DNA of 64,000 bases from Phoronis australis (lineage: Eukaryota > Phoronida > Phoronidae). Shown here piece after piece: positions 45,901 to 56,265 of the stretch (position 1 is its first letter; each line of letters opens with the position of its first letter). The stretch is taken from positions 413,387-477,386 of the forward strand of contig NMRA01000169.1 in the NCBI GenBank assembly GCA_002633005.1, read 5' to 3'. Both the position numbers and the translations under genes were made by a program. The notes under the pieces are model-generated. The model was not told the origin of the DNA. It ran no database searches and saw only the letters and a list, made by a program, of their open reading frames with translations.

Positions 45901-48900
45901 CGGACTGTCAGGAAGAATCGAGGCATCGGGTATGTCCAGTCGCGGACGTTTGGCCAGCGATGTTTCTGTTGCGTCAAAGTGACCCGTAAACCGTTTTGTG
46001 ATGTGTGGCTGCTCCGTTCTCCCATGCCCTCGCCCACGACATTTTCCCGATCTGCGAGGAGTGCTTGTTCGCAGTGGCTTTACACTCAAGCTCTTGGGCG
46101 ATGAGTTTCCATACGATGGCTGAAGAGTTGCTGTTACAAATAAGTTTGGTCGCCCTTGGCAATATCCTACATAGTGACGGATTTGACGTGCAAAGACAGT
46201 GACGTAAGTGATGGATGACCTAATGATAGATCGCAAATAAGATGGCGACACAACATACTCGTTGGTGATAAGGCTTGTACGCGAGGCTGTGAGTGTTGTT
46301 AGAATTTTAAGTGTGTTGTGAATGGTCTGCTTGAAAGAGTGAAATAAGTGCCATAAGGTAGCTGTGTCGTTGGCAGCAACCAGTTCGCTGTTGATGAATT
46401 GATGAGTAGAGTTTCCCAAGAGAACCAACTCTCTTCCCATACACATTGCTTCGTTCATGACTTGTCTTTCGTTCCTAGTCTGTGCTCCTCGAACCGTCTG
46501 CTCAATGTAGAACATTGACTGGTCACAGGCGGGGTTACTGTTGGACTTAGTGATTCTGCGATGACTGTCAATCGTGAGATGTGACGGAGGCTCATCAGAA
46601 CAGAACATGCACGGACAATCTTTTCTAAAATTGTCCCCTTGATCACTCGATTTCATTGACAACGAGGAGTCACTTTCGCTACTACTAGCATGTTGGGTTT
46701 CTTCCCATTCTGCTTCACATGGGTTACTTTTCACAATACGACCAGTGTAGTCTGGCAGAAGGCTGTTGCTAACTGTCTCATGTTTGCGGACGTTTTTACT
46801 TCGCTGCGCCCACCACCGTTTCTTAACCGATGCATGTTTTGTCGATTTCCTCGTAGTTTTTTGTTCTTCAGTGCAGTTGATCAAGCCTTTGACGTCACCA
46901 TGTCCATTTTGTGTATTTGCCAAGCCGTACAACGAAATCGATTTTGCTGACGTTGTAGAACTTATTTTTGTGCAAATAGTGTCATTGTCTGTAAATGCCT
47001 CCTGTCTTGGATTTGCCCGGCTCGTGTACTCTAACGATGTTTTTACAGCCTGATCATAGGTAGTATAGGGAATCGTATCCTGTGTTTGTTTTTTAATATA
47101 GTTTGTGTTTGCCTGCCTTAAATCTGTCGGTGATTGCTTCTCCTTGGTGACTGAAAATGGTTTTCTACTGTCTTTCACATCCGAAATAAACTTTCCATGA
47201 GGTCTTTCTGGTAAATTCTGCAATGAAATTGTAATGATTTCCAAGTTAATTTCGAGAACAATGAGATAGACCCTGGAGCTTTACGAGCCAACCACCGTCA
47301 CATAATATATTTGGAAACTGAGAGCAGCGCCACTAGTCGAAGAATTTTTGCAGTTGATGAAATGTCCTGAATCGTAGCCAGGATCGTTCTCACAGTTCGT
47401 AATATTGGCAGTGCTTATTTTGGGTAACCCACACATATAGCTCGCGTCTTTTGATTCAATTGTAATGGAGCATTTTGCAAACAGAATCTTGCCGTCAATC
47501 CACTTATGTGCATGTACGACCCTATAAAAATAGCTAAAATTGACTGAGTTCGGGAAACCAAAATGGCTGATAGATTCATAATGAATTTTTCCAGTACTAT
47601 GCTTTATGCACTCCTTTCAAAATATTGTGAGGATTTATGTTTGAAATTTTCCACTTTTGCATAAGGGGCTATCCAAAACAGGACTTTAAAAAAGTTGCAC
47701 AGAGTTGACGATAAAGGCTTACATATCCTTAATTCATCATTTGCATACGTCGTGAATCATTCAGAGCACGTAAAAGCTGCCCATAGCTTACCTGATGGTG
47801 GAGTTGCGGCGCTAGTGTCAAGCATGCAACGTCCACTCTGCACTGGGTGAATTGAGTCGGTCTGGCACAGACCGGACACTCGACCAGGTGGTTTTCCACG
47901 TACTTGGACGTGTTCCATGCCATGACTAGACACTGAAATTGATATTGGACAGTGAAACTGTTAGCTTTGAACACATAATTACACAAATGGTTGCTTGGCG
48001 ATCCTGAGGATAACAATGTCGATGGAATTCGTGAATAGTATTATGTCGAGTCACAAATGATACAGAAGTAGCAACGGATAAAATAATAAGTTTCAGGGCA
48101 TTCAAGTTGACTACGTCCGAGAACAAATAAAAACTCTGAGCTCCAGTAGTGCCAGTTGCATAGATAGCATTGATGCCAAACTATTAAAACTGGCGTCTCA
48201 GCAAATAACTGAGCCCCTTACCAAAATCATGAATTTAAGTTTTTAAAACGGCCACAATTCCTAATGCATGGAAGATGGCGGTCGTTACTCCTGTCTTTAA
48301 AGACAGTGAAAAATCCAGTTGTGAATATTATAAACCAATATCGGTCCTCCCTGCAGTGTTCAAAATTCTTGAAAGGTGAGTCCAGAAGCAGCTTCACCAG
48401 TTCCTGGAGGAAATTTCCTTCTATTGACAGCACAGTTGGGTTTCTGCCCCCTGCATTCCACTCTGACTCCAAACATGCACGCTACTGAGTTTATCTTTAA
48501 GAACATGGATCAGGGGAGGCTTACAGGTGTTGTTTTTGTTGACCTTAAGAAAGCTTTTGACACTATGGACCATGGTATCCTATTAAAGAAACTAGAGTCC
48601 TATGGAGTTTACGATAACGAACTATTTTGGTTTCAAAACTACTTATACGACCGCAAACAGGCCACCAAATACGGTGGTATTGTTTCTGACTACTCAACCG
48701 TTATCACGGGCGTACATCAGGGTTCCACTCTGGGCCCTCTATTATTCACTGTTTTTGTTAACGAGCTCCCTACTGTCCTCCACAACAGTGTACCAGTTTT
48801 ATATGCTGATGACACAGCAATTATGTCCCAGCTGGATCAGTAAAAGAACTTGAGACTTCTCTCAACGATAAGCTAGCCCTTATCCATAACTGGCTGGTTC

Positions 48901-51900
48901 AAAATAAACTCACTGTTAACGTTAGTAAGACCAAGTCCACGCTGTTGGAAACCCACCAAAAATTAAAACAACAGAAACTGTCCCTTTCTGACAACGGTTC
49001 CCTATCGAGAGAGTTGAAAAATTTAAGTACTTGGGCCTTATTTTAGATCCCGATCTTAAATTTAATATGCACATAGATCATATCACAAAGAAATTGTGAA
49101 AGCAAATCGGTGTACTTAAACGTCTAGGTAAATTTCTTAATGTCAGCACTCTTAAAACATTTTACCATTCTATTATTCAGCCTCGTATTGGTTATTGTTT
49201 ACCGGTTTGGGGACATGCCAGCAAGACAAAGTCCAAGTTATCCAAAATAGAGCTGCCAGGGCTATCCTGGGTACTAGAACTAGGGACACCCGGGTCGACG
49301 ACTTGTAGTCCAAGCTTGGATTTATAAAAGTAAAACAAAGAAATAAATATCTCTCTGTCTGTTGCATGTACAGATGTGTCAATGGCTTGGCTCCAGCATA
49401 TCTCAGCCGCAAATTCAGTAGGAGTCGATCTATTTACTCTACACGTTCTTCTGTTGCTGGTTATATTTCTTTTAAAAAAATAATAAAACCCGAGACCGGC
49501 AAGAGATCTTTTGTTTTATGCTTCTGCTGCAATATGGAACTCCGTTAGCCCAGGAATTAAACGGTCTGATTCAATTAATACTTTCAAAACTAGTAAGTGT
49601 CTGTAGTTTACTTAACCATTCTTACACCGTACCTGTCTTAATTATGTCATTTTCACTATTGTAAATACTCTCGCTGTTAAGTATCACATCTTTATTTATT
49701 TCATCTCTCTTAATCAAATTTTCATCATTCTCGTCATTCATTTATTACCTGAATCGTCAAGTTGTTTTAGTTGTGTCTTTGTTAGATGTATTTAATTATT
49801 GTTCTACTTCTTTATTGCATTAACTTACTGTTAATGTTGAGGGCTCTCTTGGAAAGCAGTGCTATCACTGAAGAGGCCACTATCATTTTAAATATTACAG
49901 TTAATAAATAAAATAAATAAATAAATCTGAACAAAAACACCAATAACGGTATGGATTACTCAAGTGAATGTTAAATATTACAGTTACCTGAAATAGGGAT
50001 ATGTTACAATGTCTCCTTTTCAGTTTTCATCGAAACCGTAAGGGAAAGAAAATGTCAAACAAACAAACAAACAAAGGCACAGAATACCAACAGCTTTGCT
50101 GGCAGAGGCTTTTACTTCGTTTGGCCTTTTTGCAAAATCATACATTGATACTCGCTGTAGTGTCTAGCATAGTGTATCTGTGGTAACGTGTGTTGGCGAC
50201 TTTCGCTAACTTTGTCATAGTTCGACCGATATAAAATCCTTGGTTCGACCCTCGCGTTCGGAAAAAGTTTTGTAGAATTACAATAACTCTTGTCCGTTCA
50301 GAACCCGGATATCAGTTTCATTTGGAAACACCAACAGTCTCCTAACAAACTGGTTTAGTAAAGCATAGTTTTGTGGAAGTCATGGATCTCGCCGTTCGAA
50401 ATATCTGTTAAAGTACATAAAACCATCTTGTTTTGATTACATTTTCAGTATCATGGATACCTTCCTTTGTATGCGCTAACTGGGAAGCGATACCGGAGCT
50501 AGTTTACAGTGAAACAACACAACAACACGTGTAGGTGAGATAAAAGTTCATATATTATGACAAACTCAAGTACTACAGGTATCGATAAATACAAAATTTA
50601 TATGATATGTTGAACTGTAAAGGTGGGTGACAATCTGCCACAGATGCAGCAGAAGCCTGCATCCGCCCACCCGAGGGTATGTCACTTCAAAACATAATCG
50701 TGAATTTAATATCCCAAAAACGAGAAAATAGAAAAACGACTTCAGTTGAAAATTTATTAGCTCCGCGCACATGAGTGTGAGGTATGAACATACTCAGCGC
50801 CAATGTGTCATGTCATCTAACACGAGAGTTTCTTGTAAAATCTTGTGTCGTATCCGCCCTTTTCCGATGTCCCGCGGGAAAGTGAAAAAGCCACAGCGAG
50901 GTCAATTACTAGGCTGTCACAGACGTCACAGAATCAACCACTCTCCATTACTTATTACATTATAAACTATAGGAAAACGAGCAGCGATATCTGACCACCT
51001 TTCACACTAAACACAACTGAAGATGACTAGTGATGACTAGTGATGTGATTGGTTGTCCCGATTTTTTGTATTACTTGTCGACGAATGAATGATGAGAATT
51101 CGAGAACAACTAATTAACATATCGTAAGATAGTGTGTGTGTAGTTGGTCGACTTGTTGGGTTGTTTTTGTTGTTTTTGATATGAAATTGGCTATTTTAAG
51201 TACTTTACGGGTTCCTCTGTTTGGCCTTGCATTAAAATTTAATCTTAATGTGTTGTGAATAATCACATTAGCAAGGAACAAAAAATAATCTCATGACTGT
51301 CAGTTTTAATCTGAAATAAAAACGTGTCGCTTTTAATTAATAACTATAACTGAGGTAAGAAAATGGTCTTTGATAGAGTGCACTCCTTTTCATGCTACTG
51401 ACGGTAGATTCTTCAGTTGTGGGCATCAAAACTGCAGACAACCTACAGCTTTGAGGCATCTTACTTGCCAGTGTACATTTCCCCTACCAAAATTGGCCTC
51501 CGTGTTAGTTCTGTGCTGGTTAGTGCAATGTTGTCCAGCACAAGAACGTCCTTTTGGTTTCAACTCCAAAAGACAGGCATCCCATTACAAAAAAAAACTC
51601 TCGTTTGGTTTCAACTCCAGAGGACAGCGGTTTCCAAATCGAGGCTAAATCCAGACATCAATCTACCAGTAGTCCATTCGTGAACGCTCCCGCGGTCAGT
51701 TATCTACCACAGTTCAACTAAAACGGGTACCAGACAATCGAAATGTAATGCGTCAATTTTGGTTAATTTTTATCATATTTCTTCTGGTAAAAATGATCTT
51801 AACCTAACTTTTTATGAGGCATTAAGGTTTATAAACCAGTTATAATCCAGGTAATAGCGACTGTTATATTGTCGCGAAGTCGTCACGAAACCGGTATTTG

Positions 51901-53105
51901 CTCTGCTCCATACAAAATGACCTTAGATGAATGCTTCTGATAAATAGGCTTCGTGACGACAGCGGGCCTTGTACAAATCTACTGTCTAAGTACAATGTGC
52001 CGTAAAACGGACCGAGCATATAGACATCATGGGCCGAGTCTCTAACCGTTTCCAATTTGAGGCTAAATCCAGATACCAATCTAGTTCATTGTTAAGTTTT
52101 ACCGCAGGCCAATGCTACCACGATTGAAAGAATTTCTAAAACGTGTGCCAGAAAATGGAAACCCTGACCCTCTATTTTGGTTAATTGTGAGAGTACTTCT
52201 CCGGTAACAACTGACCCTAATCTAACTTTTTTCAAGAAATCCAGACTGTTCGATAAATTGCAGTTCTAGTGCAGGGCATATCAATGTATGTTTGCCATTT
52301 TTTTATTGCCACAAAGTCATCGGTGAGGCCATATTCGATCTGCTCCACACACAAGGACTTTAAATCAGTATCCCTGATAAACAGGCTCCTTCGAGAAGGC
52401 GGCTCTTGTACAAAGTAGGCCTACCGTAAAACCAGCCGAGTTTCAATGTCTGGTGACGAATTGAAACTTGCGGACCCGGGATGATAAACGTGAGGATGAT
52501 GGTGATTGTTGTAGACAATGACGTGACACCAGCACTGAGTTCTGATCGGGTTCGTGCATGTGGCCATTGCAACGGAAACAGCAATGGTATTTTGCATTTG
52601 GATATTGATTTTAAGGGTTATGGTTTGGTTTAATCTTTTTGGGTAGTTTAAATGCAGCCCAATGGTAAAACGACAAAACCTGCCTAGTAACTTAGTTTTT
52701 AACTATAACAATCCAATTGGCTTTCATAGCCCGACACAACCCTTCACCCGACACTTTGACAACACGTGAAGGTTTACCAGTCGAAACGTATCGATACTTT
52801 AATTGAGTCTCGAGTAAATTTGCAGTTCTCAGTCAGTACCAGCACACATTGGTCTCATAAATCATGTTTATTTGGGATGCGCGTAGTTGAGATCTAGGAA
52901 ATCTTGCAAACATGTGTCTCACTTGATTACTTGGAGTGAAGAAATAATTTCAAATTTCGATGTGTATCTTTAGCGGTGACCTTCGACCTACCTTGTAGCA
53001 GACGGTGTGGTCACAGGCGAGTCTCATTGGCGTGTCATCTCTCCGTTTGTTGAAGTACGCCCTCTTACAGCACGGGCAGCACGCACAGGCTACATCAGTT
53101 GACAT
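36831..53105 (-). CDS. RING finger and bromodomain protein, 7 exons, about 1,160 residues
   Basis: This is a likely nuclear E3 ubiquitin ligase with a chromatin-reader fold. Exons in coding order: 52992-53105, 47792-47932, 44386-47217, 44082-44159, 42824-42967, 40714-40810, and tentatively 36831-36910. All phases agree. Residues 7-60 form a C3HC4 RING: CPCC near residue 10, C31-D-H33, C36-Y-K-C39 and C57-P-V-C60. One 944-codon exon (residues 86-1029) is Ser/Thr-rich and mostly unstructured in appearance, with a Cys/His cluster (CPCMFC, then His) and a Gln-rich, probably coiled-coil stretch near its end. Residues 1030-1133 form a bromodomain (VNAVHNHVQADIFRFPIKRD, LPDYYSIVKFPISL, MFNNMRHYC). 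The order recalls TIF1 proteins (TRIM24/33), but I see no B-box pair or PHD finger. The bromodomain Asn that anchors acetyl-lysine is Cys1102, so it may not read acetylation. Confidence 0.85.
37120..37200. repeat. Hairpin-forming dispersed repeat (second copy 43196-43280)
   Basis: Both copies share ATTACGG, GTTTTCC, CCCAACTT, TTCGATTCTATAGCC and AAGTTGGGAAG. CCCAACTT and AAGTTGGG pair as a stem around the conserved GATTCTATAGCC loop. Confidence 0.7.
37690..38140. repeat. GC-rich minisatellite, units of about 55-60 bp
   Basis: Units share GGTAGGCGGGCCTCGGACAA and CCGAAGGCAGAGCCGACGG. They run left into a related block of GCAGCGAGAGCCCTGTCCCC type. Base composition is strikingly GC-rich for this window. 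Open frames on both strands follow from the lack of AT-rich stops. Confidence 0.85.
38144..38240. repeat. CCGTTG/CCGTTTTTG short-unit repeat
   Basis: Repeated GCCGTTGCCGTTGCCGTTT words directly follow the GC-rich minisatellite. The minus strand reads Asn-Gly-Lys repeats, probably without meaning. Confidence 0.85.
39037..40235. repeat. 0.6-kb direct duplication around the N at 39635
   Basis: 39037-39634 and 39636-40235 are almost identical and meet at the N. No gene was recognised inside. Confidence 0.85.
40714..40810 (-). CDS. RING-bromodomain gene exon 6 (bromodomain helix C)
   Basis: The acceptor is GGTTTTCAG and the donor CATGTAAGT, phase 1. The exon encodes VSKYWNDIEACSNVEKYFEW and TLKDTFPNEDFS, matching the last bromodomain helix in which an Asp or Glu precedes a VEKFF-like motif. 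Confidence 0.85.
40811..44081. other. RING-bromodomain introns around exon 42824-42967
   Basis: Holds one copy each of the 7.8-kb dispersed repeat and the hairpin repeat; otherwise nothing recognised. Confidence 0.55.
42824..42967 (-). CDS. RING-bromodomain gene exon 5 (bromodomain core)
   Basis: The acceptor is TTTACAG and the donor ACCGTGAGT, giving 48 codons. LPDYYSIVKFPISLQEI is the ZA-loop and helix A signature, and MKRMFNNMRHYCT is the end of helix B. The usual Tyr-Asn is Tyr-Cys. Confidence 0.9.
44082..44159 (-). CDS. RING-bromodomain gene exon 4 (bromodomain helix Z)
   Basis: The acceptor is TTTCCGCAG and the donor CAGGTAGGG, giving 26 codons: ECRQIVNAVHNHVQADIFRF and PIKRDQ. This matches the first bromodomain helix and the WPF shelf, here FRFP. 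Confidence 0.85.
44386..47217 (-). CDS. RING-bromodomain gene exon 3, 944-codon linker exon
   Basis: The acceptor is TTCATTGCAG and the donor CAGGTATGG; the exon is phase 0 at both ends. No known domain is recognised. It has a basic, Ser/Lys-rich first third (SKNVRKHETV), a Cys/His cluster (DCPCMFCSDEPPSH), a segment rich in Ile, Thr and Tyr after FHSFKQTIHNTLKIL, an acidic middle, repeated Ser/Thr-Pro sites (TPTVSTPMKA, GTPSTPKPTP), a Gln-rich stretch (ELQKQQQQHHYLQQKH) and basic RKRQC and PNKRKPGVRRK patches that could be nuclear localisation signals. The open frame of 2,832 bp is far too long for chance. Confidence 0.9.
47792..47932 (-). CDS. RING-bromodomain gene exon 2 (second half of RING)
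   Basis: The acceptor is AATTTCAG and the donor CAGGTAAGC, giving 47 codons from CLVMAWNTSKYVENH through LVECPVCARP to TLAPQLHHQ. Its first Cys completes C-Y-K-C across the junction, and CPVC supplies the last zinc pair. Confidence 0.88.
48090..49925 (+). mobile_element. 5'-truncated, decayed non-LTR retrotransposon (LINE) fragment
   Basis: Reverse transcriptase pieces are readable: an upstream segment (AVVTPVFKDSEKSSCEYYKP), motif A VFVDLKKAFDTMDH, motif B HQGSTLGPLLFTVFVNEL and motif C LYADDTAI. The C-terminal region (FKYLGLILDPDLKFNMHID, NVSTLKTFYHSIIQPRIGYC, YRCVNGLAPAYLS) is spread over several frames with stops between. The 3' end is a short AAATA-type tail at 49902-49925. The order is that of jockey/CR1-like LINEs. 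The left edge is approximate. It lies antisense in intron 2 of the RING-bromodomain gene (between 47932 and 52992) and is not functional. Confidence 0.88.
51640..52460. repeat. Diverged tandem duplication, about 410-bp unit
   Basis: GAGGCTAAATCCAGA with flanking ACCAATCTA, TTTTGGTTAATT, CTTAACCTAACTTTTT, GCTCTGCTCCATAC and GATAAATAGGCT at 51640-52050 recur in the same order at 52057-52460 with many changes. It lies in an intron of the RING-bromodomain gene. Confidence 0.7.
52992..53105 (-). CDS. RING-bromodomain gene, first coding exon (first half of RING)
   Basis: ATG at 53105-53103 has A at -3, and the donor is AAGGTAGGT. The exon encodes MSTDVACACCPCCKRAY and then MRLACDHTVCYK. A possible acceptor TTTGTTTTAG lies 19 bp upstream of the ATG, so a 5' UTR exon may exist further right. 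Confidence 0.85.
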
Positions 53106-53682
53106 TTTACGCAGAGCAGAACTAAAACAAATTGAATTCGTAATTATTCGCGACTATATGCACTTCTTATGACATTGTTTATGAGCTTGCTATGATGCAC
53201 TAGCTCCAACTAAGTACCCTGTATCAGCTTGTGCAGTCTTTATAAGCCGCAATACCTAATACGCTTGCGTGCCTGGATTTGAGTTACCATACCGCGAATA
53301 GTCGTCCAAATTTGCTTATAGCGAATTGAATAAGTCAGTTAAACCCCTTCGTAAAGTTTAAAATGTTGTTTTTGACAGGTATTCGATAGAATATGCATTA
53401 AACGAACAGGCATGTAGCTATGTAAAAAATAGTATAGTCTACTTACAAATCTAACCTTTTGTTTTATGCAGATGGCTTTCTAAGCTTCGTCACGTTGGAT
53501 TTATCTAACTGGAAATTATTTAGCGTTCGCTTTCACGTGAAACCAAATCACGCACCGAATCCCAATTCACAACGTTTCGTAAACACTATACCTAAAAACT
53601 ACATACGCACGCGACCCATCAAAACGTGCGCTTCTATTGTCTATATCTCATTTTTGTTTGTAACTAAAAATGAAGTAAAACT

Positions 53683-53855
53683 AACGATGAAATAGGAGAG
53701 GGGCAGAGTGTCCTAGTGTGATGGTGCCCGCCTTCTTTACTCCAGGTCGTGGGTTCGAGTCCCACTGGGCCACAATGCTAGACCCTTGAGTCAGGTTTCT
53801 AGCTCCTACAACGCGTACCAGACCGCCAGCAATTCAAAAAACGATGAAATAGGAG
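53683..53855 (+). mobile_element. tRNA-derived SINE with 16-bp target site duplication
   Basis: A 141-bp insert (53699-53839) is flanked by perfect copies of AACGATGAAATAGGAG at 53683-53698 and 53840-53855. Inside are an A-box-like TAGTGTGATGG and a B-box GGTTCGAGTCC in a perfect T-arm (GTGGG-TTCGAGT-CCCAC), with an A-rich 3' end. The acceptor stem does not pair, so it is a SINE head and not a tRNA gene. Confidence 0.85.
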
Positions 53856-55169
53856 TCACTAATCTTGGATCGGATTCATTTACCGTCATAAACGAAGCAA
53901 AGAATCTTTTGACTCGCCCACGGCTTTTAGCGGAAAAAAGCACATCTACTGAAACAAGTAACCGATATAGAAGATTGTGGTTATACTTTTAATGGCAAAT
54001 CATTATTTTACCGAGACCTTTACAATGCAGGGCTTATCTTTTGTGATGATTTTTAGATTGTCAATACAAAATTCTTGAATGTGAAAATAGAAAGAAAAAT
54101 TATGGCTTTCAGGATGCTTCTCCCAAAATCTCCTTTTATCCGGTTACGACAACTTTCATAGGAAAGTTGTTGGTGGGGTTAATAGAAGGTTAGCCAGCCA
54201 CCTAGCTGTATGAAGACTATCGTCAAAATACATTTAGTATACGGCTTTGTACCAAGGCTAATAGAAGGTTTGTTACTTTTAACAACTTAAGAATCTTTAG
54301 ATATTTATTTATCAATATATCCAATCCATGGGTTTAAAACGTGTTTATACACAAGCTTTCTGTAAAACCAGATAATTGTATTCTTTATCAAATACTGCAC
54401 AGAAGACAAAATTTAAGAAATATACAATCTTCCTTTCACTCTGTTCGCAAATCCTCATTTGAAAACGTTTAATAATCAATAAATATTTTTTCATCAAAAA
54501 GAGAATCCATATTAACAAGATGTTAAAAATTTTGGTATTTCACAAACCGACCAATGTCACTATTGTGGCTAGGTTCAGTCTCTTCAGTATATGTTTCACA
54601 GCTGCTTCTGTGTTAAACGTTTCTGGGATTCCATAAATAAAGTTTCCAACTTGCGTATTGAACTGTCTGTATATCAGTTTTAATTTGCTTCTTTGACAAA
54701 CAAAATGAAGTCTTTAATGTCATATATACTCATGTTCAATACTATATCATAGTTTCATAGAGATATGTGGATCAACCATGTCAAAACTAATAATTTTTGA
54801 GACAGTGAACGTTTTTGTACTTGACACCCCGGATAAAACTTCTTCATCTTATTGTAATGAAATTGCCTTTTTCGTTTACATAAGCCTATGTGAATGTAAA
54901 TTTATTCGAGCGAGTATTGTGTGTGAATGAGTGTATGAAGTCCTTCTCAGTCACCCTTCCTCTCCCCTCTTTTATAGTAATCTCAGGTTAATTTACGCCC
55001 AATCACTATGAGTTCCTTATTTATTCAGTATGACGTATTGTTATTCATAATGTAAAGATATCAGTCAATAATGATATCAGTCAATAATGATAATGATTTC
55101 TGGGTAAGTAAATGTATTAACTTTAAAAATGTGCACTTTAAAAATGTAATGGGGAAAGCAGGCACAAAA

Positions 55170-56040
55170 TACGATCGTAATATTTATTGAAAGTCTAGAG
55201 ACAAATAATCCATGTCGTAATATTTACTGAAAGTCTAGAGACAAATAATCCATGTCCATTAACTTGACATAGTGTGAGGAGTCAAAATGTAGCAAAACTG
55301 GAAGCACAAACTACCAATTTTGTACATGTGGTTGTATTTAATTGAAAGTCTGGAGAAGAAAAATGCTGTTCTCTATCTTGATGAGCTATGAAAGCCAAAA
55401 CGCTAGCACAACCGGGGCCATAAATGTCAGTCGCAGAAATTTTGAAACAAAATCAAAGAGACTCTAGTTATAAAATGCAGAATTTTGGGGGTACATCTAT
55501 GAAATCTGGAACAAAACCTACCGTAAATGTTTGTTGAGGTTCTAAACACAAAAAATAAGTATTCATTAACTTCGTTGTCCATGAGAGACACAAAATTATG
55601 ATAATAACAGGTCCACAAATTACAGCCGCAGGCAATTTGATACAAATTCAAAGTAAAATCACTTTCAAAATGTACAATTTTCTGCTTACAGCTATGAATC
55701 CTGGCTCAAAATATGTGGTTAAAGTTTACTGAAAATCTAGGCCTACTCGGAGATGTTGAATGTTCTTCAACTTTAGAAGTTGTGGGAGTCAAAAAGCTAC
55801 TATGAAACCGTGGTTCGGGAACGCAAATGACAATTGCGGAAATTGTGATGAAACCAAAGTGAAACCGTTTACAACATGTTGGGTGTACATCCATGAAAAC
55901 TGCTACCAAACTAACTATTGATGTTTATTATAAGGCCAAAGACAAAAAAAAATTTTTTTTCTTGAACCTTAGTAGTATGAGAGCCACGTAGGCGAAAGCG
56001 ACAAAGAGCAATCGCAGAGAAATTTAATACTAATCAACGC
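55170..56040. repeat. Diverged tandem array with units of about 175-210 bp
   Basis: The words GTCGCAGAAATTTTGAAACA, GCCGCAGGCAATTTGATACA, GCGGAAATTGTGATGAAACC and TCGCAGAGAAATTTAATACT recur near 55431, 55624, 55835 and 56011. Blocks resembling TTTATTGAAAGTCTAGAGAC and TACATCTATGAAATCTGGA lie between them. The left end has a younger 2 x 40-bp repeat at 55176-55255. Confidence 0.7.
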
Positions 56041-56059
56041 GAAAGCTCTTCCCTCCAAA

Positions 56060-56265
56060 ATATGCGCGCTCCCTGGGGGGGAGCTCGGGGGGCTCGAGCA
56101 AAAAGGTCCGCTTCAGAGGATCAAAACCTCCGAAAAAAATAAGGAACGAGACAAATTCCTCCAAAATTCGGCGAATGCACAATTCATAGCTCTGAACGTA
56201 CCGGTGAATATTAGTAAAAGGATCCACAATCACAAATATTCGAGCCCCCCCCCTCCCACCCCCCC
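56060..56265. mobile_element. Diverged relative of the 26.9-kb MITE
   Basis: It shares GGGGGGCTCG runs, AAAAAGGTCCGC and an ATTCGAGCCCCCCC end with the reverse complement of 26852-27104. The ends are degraded and edges are approximate. Confidence 0.55.

Larger units (their letters stand above)
47933..52991. other. First large intron of the RING-bromodomain gene
   Basis: Contains the LINE fragment and the 410-bp tandem duplication. Open frames such as 51370-51648 have no family resemblance. The intron splits the RING domain between its third and fourth zinc-ligand groups. Confidence 0.6.

Noticed and set aside
53697-53775. A possible intact tRNA gene
   Set aside because: The T-arm is perfect but the acceptor stem does not pair, and the target duplication shows it is a SINE.
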